Positions 60,949 through 64,000 of a stretch of 64,000 nucleotides of DNA are shown here, piece by piece. The stretch spans positions 1 through 64,000 of the forward strand of contig NZ_ARXV01000019.1 of NCBI RefSeq assembly GCF_000756665.1, written 5' to 3'. The position numbers were made by a program, and so were the translations under genes. This DNA is from Alcanivorax nanhaiticus (GTDB lineage: Bacteria; Pseudomonadota; Gammaproteobacteria; Pseudomonadales; Alcanivoracaceae). Numbering within the stretch: position 1 is the first letter of the stretch; each line of letters begins with the position of its first letter. The notes beneath the pieces are model-generated. The model saw nothing but the letters and a program-made list of their open reading frames with translations. It was not told the DNA's origin and made no database searches.

Positions 60949-62295
60949 TCAGGCTGACGCCTTCAGCCTGGGGCGGCTGAGGAAAATCGCTACCATGCCG
61001 GCAAGCGCCAACAGCCAGCAATAATAAATACTCCCGATCAGGGCCAGTGGCGACAGCTGGGCAATGGAACACGCCAACAATACCTGTGCCCCGTAGGGAA
61101 TCAGCCCCTGTACCACGCAGGAAAAAATATCCAGCAGACTGGCCGAGCGGCGCAGGTCCACATCATGGTCGTTGGCAATATCCTTTGCCATCTCACCGGT
61201 CAGCACAATCGCCACCGTGTTGTTGGCCACAAATACATTGGCGAATACCACCAGCAGGGCAGTGCCTACTTCGCCTGCTTTTTGCAGTGGCAACTTCAGT
61301 AATCTTGTCAGCCCGTGAATCCGCTCGATCACCCAACGGGTTCCGCCCTGATCCGTCATCAATTGCGAGAGACCACCAATCAACATGGACAGCAGCATGA
61401 TCTCAAACATGCCTTCAAAGCCCTTGTAGATAGCTCCGTTCATGGTGGCGAGCGAGTACTCTGGCTGCAGCACCATGCCGGTGATGCCCGCTACCAGAAT
61501 GCCCGTAATCAAAACCGGCAACACATGCAGGCCACACAGGGCGAGCCCAAACACCAGCAGGTAAGGCACCACACGCACAAACTCGAACGGCTTGTGCTCC
61601 ACCGCATGCTCGCTACCGCCCGCTACCACCAGCACCAGTAACGTGAGCAACGCCGCTGGCAAGGCAATCCAGACGTTGACCCGGAACTTGTCTTTCAGCG
61701 AGACGCCCTGGCTGCGAGTGGCCGCGATGGTGGTGTCGGAAATCATCGACAGGTTGTCACCGAACATGGCCCCACCCACCACGGCTCCCAGCGCCAGCGG
61801 CATGGACAAGCCTGTGGCTGTCGCAAACCCCACGGCAATGGGTGCCGTCGCTGCGATGGTGCCCATGGACGTGCCCATGGCCGTGGCGATAAAAGCCGAA
61901 ATTAGAAACAGGGCCGGCAATACCCACTCCGCAGGAATGATGCGCAGCCCCAACTGCACCGTGGCCTCTACACTGCCAATGCTGTCGCTGACACTGGCAA
62001 AAGCGCCTGCCAACAGGAATACCAGGCACATGAGCAGCAGATTGGGGTGGCCAATCCCCGTCAACAATCGATCCACACTGGTATTGATTCGCTGCCCGGC
62101 GAAACGCGCCATCAACATGGACACCACGATAGCGGCCATGGCCACCACCGGTGCCTTGATCTGGTAGAAAGCGAAATCTTTTCCCAGGGAGGTGTAATAC
62201 AAACCGCTGCCAAGAAACACAGCCAGAAAGAACAGCAGGGGAAGCAGCGGCCAGGCACGTGGGCTGACCGTCTCCTGGGTCATGGGTTCTGTCAT
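60949..62295 (-). CDS. NhaC-family Na+/H+ antiporter
   Basis: This 448-aa inner-membrane protein has about 11-12 helices. The NhaC signature GAMFGDNLSMISDTTIAATRSQGV holds the ion-binding Asp residues, and ATAMGTSMGTIAA is also present. It exchanges Na+ for H+, or an organic acid for Na+ in some relatives. It is transcribed alone, and suits a saline habitat. Confidence 0.87.
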   Translation of the reverse strand: MTEPMTQETVSPRAWPLLPLLFFLAVFLGSGLYYTSLGKDFAFYQIKAPVVAMAAIVVSMLMARFAGQRINTSVDRLLTGIGHPNLLLMCLVFLLAGAFASVSDSIGSVEATVQLGLRIIPAEWVLPALFLISAFIATAMGTSMGTIAATAPIAVGFATATGLSMPLALGAVVGGAMFGDNLSMISDTTIAATRSQGVSLKDKFRVNVWIALPAALLTLLVLVVAGGSEHAVEHKPFEFVRVVPYLLVFGLALCGLHVLPVLITGILVAGITGMVLQPEYSLATMNGAIYKGFEGMFEIMLLSMLIGGLSQLMTDQGGTRWVIERIHGLTRLLKLPLQKAGEVGTALLVVFANVFVANNTVAIVLTGEMAKDIANDHDVDLRRSASLLDIFSCVVQGLIPYGAQVLLACSIAQLSPLALIGSIYYCWLLALAGMVAIFLSRPRLKASA

Positions 62296-62373
62296 GGAAC
62301 GCCCCGATCAAATAATGATCAGACCAGTGTAGAGATTTCGGCGCCCGGACGGTAGCAAGTGTCTCACCTGCCG

Positions 62374-62447
62374 AGGGAGAGGTCGTTCGACCGCGGTGGC
62401 AGTTGCAAGACATCCCCCTTTCGCGGCAGAACCGCTGCTCCCACAAA
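62374..62447. repeat. REP-like palindrome
   Basis: GAGGGAGAGGTCGTTCGACCGCGG at the left and CGGCAGAACCGCTGCTCCCACA at the right repeat the words of the 25398 unit. It lies upstream of the antiporter. Confidence 0.6.
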
Positions 62448-62499
62448 GTCCCGCCCGCAGCCACACGGCAGGAGCCAGATTGCTGGTGATGAGGAACAA

Positions 62500-62588
62500 G
62501 TTTCGAGTTGCGAGAAGCGAGTTGCGAAAAGCAAAAACTTAAAACCACTCCAGCCAGGTTTTCGCTACTCGAAACTCGTCACTCGCTC
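62500..62588. repeat. Heptad-arm element, TCG class
   Basis: Left: GTTTCGA, GTTGCGA, GAAGCGA, GTTGCGA (62500-62527). Right: TTCGCTA, CTCGAAA, CTCGTCA, CTCGCTC (62561-62588). The third left unit GAAGCGA and the right CTCGTCA are identical to those at 41893. It lies about 50 bp beyond the carotenoid oxygenase stop. Confidence 0.8.
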
Positions 62589-62635
62589 TGCTTTCGCCTG
62601 CAGACGCTTACCGGTAATGGCGCGGGCTCAACCCT

Positions 62636-64000
62636 TCAATTCCACTCTTGCCTATCCCGCGTTTTCAACTTTCGGCTGCTTTTCTCAAACGACTGCGGGC
62701 TGTAGCCGCAATGGAACCCGAACGGCACATGGTTCTGCAACGGCACCACCGCCACTTCCTCCAGCGTCCGGGCATCGAAAACCACCACTTCACTCAAGTG
62801 CGTACACGCGTCGTACACCATACTCACCAGCCAGCCTTCCTGATTCTCATCGCCCTCTCGTGGTGCCACGTGCATGGCTTCAGAGGTATAACGCCCCTCC
62901 CCAAGGTCATGACTGATGACATCACCGGTTTGCAGGTCGATCCGTTCCACACCGTCAAAAAAGGTGGAGTCAGCAGACATCATACAGGCGGCATACATCA
63001 CCGGCGTGGGCTGGGTGGTGTAACGCAGGTCCCACTGGGGGAACTCTCCGGCCAAGGCATGACGGTACTCTGTTGCCTCAATGTTGCCGCTGCGCATATC
63101 CAGCCGGTAACGCATAAAGCGCCCGGCCGCCGTTTCGCCGGTACTGTGAAGCACATTGCGCAACTGCTCGTTTACGGAAAAATCCTCGTAACGGGTCAGA
63201 TCCACCTCGATCCTGCCATCGCCACTTTCTCAGGCATTGGAAAAGTGAATGGCCACAAACGGATCATCCACGGTAAAGACTTTTTCCACCTGGAAATCCT
63301 GCGTGCGCACCACGTAGATTTTCATGCCCAGCTCCGGCCGCCAGGCAATCGCCTGATCAAACGGAATCAGCCCAGCCAGCCATGGCACAGTCGACGTCAT
63401 GGCGATAGGAGACTGGAAAAAAATCATGTAGTGCTCAGTCAGGGCAAAGTCATGGCAGAAACTGAGAAAGTCCACCTCGAAAGCGCCCTTTTCCACCAGA
63501 TCACCTGACGGGGCAATACGATAGAGATCAATGGCCCCCTTGCCAGTGAGCGCCCCTTTGGGGCTGAACGAGGGACGAATGCCGAAGTTGTAGTACACCC
63601 CGGTGCGCGGGTTCACCTTGCCATGGGCACTGAAGGCATTGAACTTGCCCAGCTTGCCGTCGTAATCATGCTCGCCAATGGTATCCAGGGTGGCCGGATC
63701 AAGTTGCCAGGGGCGGCCGCCTTCCCATAGCGCCAGCAGCTTGCCACCGTGGTAAACCAGATTGGTGTTGGCACAGTTGGCCGGCAGACGACCGATGTTC
63801 TTGCGGATGCCCCCCGGCGCATTGTGGCCAAAGCTGCGCTTCACAATCCGGTTGGCTTTGGTCTCGGCCAGATATTTGGGAGTACGCACATAGCGATTGC
63901 GATACACCACACCATCATCATTGAACGACACCGAATGCAGCATGCCGTCCCCGTCAAACCAGTGCCCAAATTCCTGATCGCCAATCTTGTTTCTTCCCGG
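62636..64000 (-). pseudogene. Carotenoid cleavage oxygenase, interrupted by an in-frame TGA (5' end outside window)
   Basis: The RPE65/CCO-family beta-propeller dioxygenase uses four His-bound iron. The frame is open from the window edge (HWFDGDGMLHSVSFN, a family hallmark) through HDFALTEHY to HFSNA. There TGA (63230-63232) interrupts it, and the same frame continues with ESGDGRIEVDLTRYEDF to the terminal GFHCGY motif and stop at 62636. Homologues usually have an aromatic residue after HxxNA, so TGG to TGA is the simplest explanation. Iron ligands on both sides look intact, which points to a recent nonsense mutation, readthrough, or a base error. Confidence 0.85.

Noticed and set aside
63230..63232. 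Selenocysteine at the in-frame TGA of the carotenoid oxygenase
   Set aside because: The family does not use selenocysteine at this aromatic position, and no SECIS-like hairpin was evident directly after the codon.

Overview
The window reads as chromosomal DNA of a GC-rich marine-type gammaproteobacterium, most like Alcanivorax and relatives. This is inferred from gene content: many acyl-CoA and lipid-type enzymes, a pilT/yggS/proC/yggT locus, several surface lipoprotein hydrolases, and the neighbourhood of a hydrolase-SDR fusion, a MerR regulator and a PF10118 protein. No rRNA, tRNA, CRISPR array, prophage or complete insertion sequence was found. About 47 protein genes are supported.

Layout. 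0.5-7 kb: fatty-acyl and leucine-type catabolism and stress genes (LCAD-type acyl-CoA dehydrogenase, OsmC-like protein, two alpha/beta hydrolases, a VOC protein, HMG-CoA lyase). 7-13.4 kb: a GAF-PAS-degenerate GGDEF protein, yggT-proC-yggS, and divergent pilT-pilU. 13.7-24.8 kb: two paralogous AraC regulators, then two lipoprotein hydrolases bracketing four secreted, cysteine-paired proteins that share an N-terminal motif; this is the least explained gene cluster here. 25.6-30.4 kb: slyX, a Mn-riboswitch-controlled GDT1/UPF0016 exporter, yaeQ, an unknown membrane-anchored protein, trxC and a GST. 30.4-33.1 kb: an arsRC-ACR3-arsH arsenic operon with a candidate operator. 33.4-39.3 kb: pstSCAB-phoU, with a terminator and a foldback repeat element wedged between pstS and pstC. 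39.6-43.2 kb: a TRAP transporter (QM on +, P on -) and a YciA-type thioesterase. 43.4-50.6 kb: uvrD, a GGDEF-EAL protein, an unknown protein and a PF10118 protein. 51-55.7 kb: a degenerate M24-like protein, an EphD-like hydrolase-SDR fusion, a MerR regulator and a quinone reductase. 56-64 kb: a beta-propeller-type lipoprotein, a thioesterase, a PLD/cardiolipin-synthase-like protein, a signal-peptide-bearing ATP-dependent DNA ligase, an NhaC antiporter, and a carotenoid oxygenase gene broken by one in-frame stop.

The most striking non-coding feature is a family of dispersed intergenic elements. Each has arms of three or four degenerate 7-bp units (general form GTTNNNA), usually facing each other around a GC-rich hairpin. 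They sit almost exactly at gene 3' ends, and in several cases the arm itself supplies the stop codon. Different loci use different versions of the heptad (GTTNCAA, GTTNAAA, GTKAAYA, GTTNCGA, GCTNCAA), but the period is kept. A related period-9 version, REP-like GGGAGCGG...CCGCTCCC palindromes, and two terminal-inverted-repeat foldback elements (3696-3947 and 37837-38195) fill most of the remaining intergenic space.
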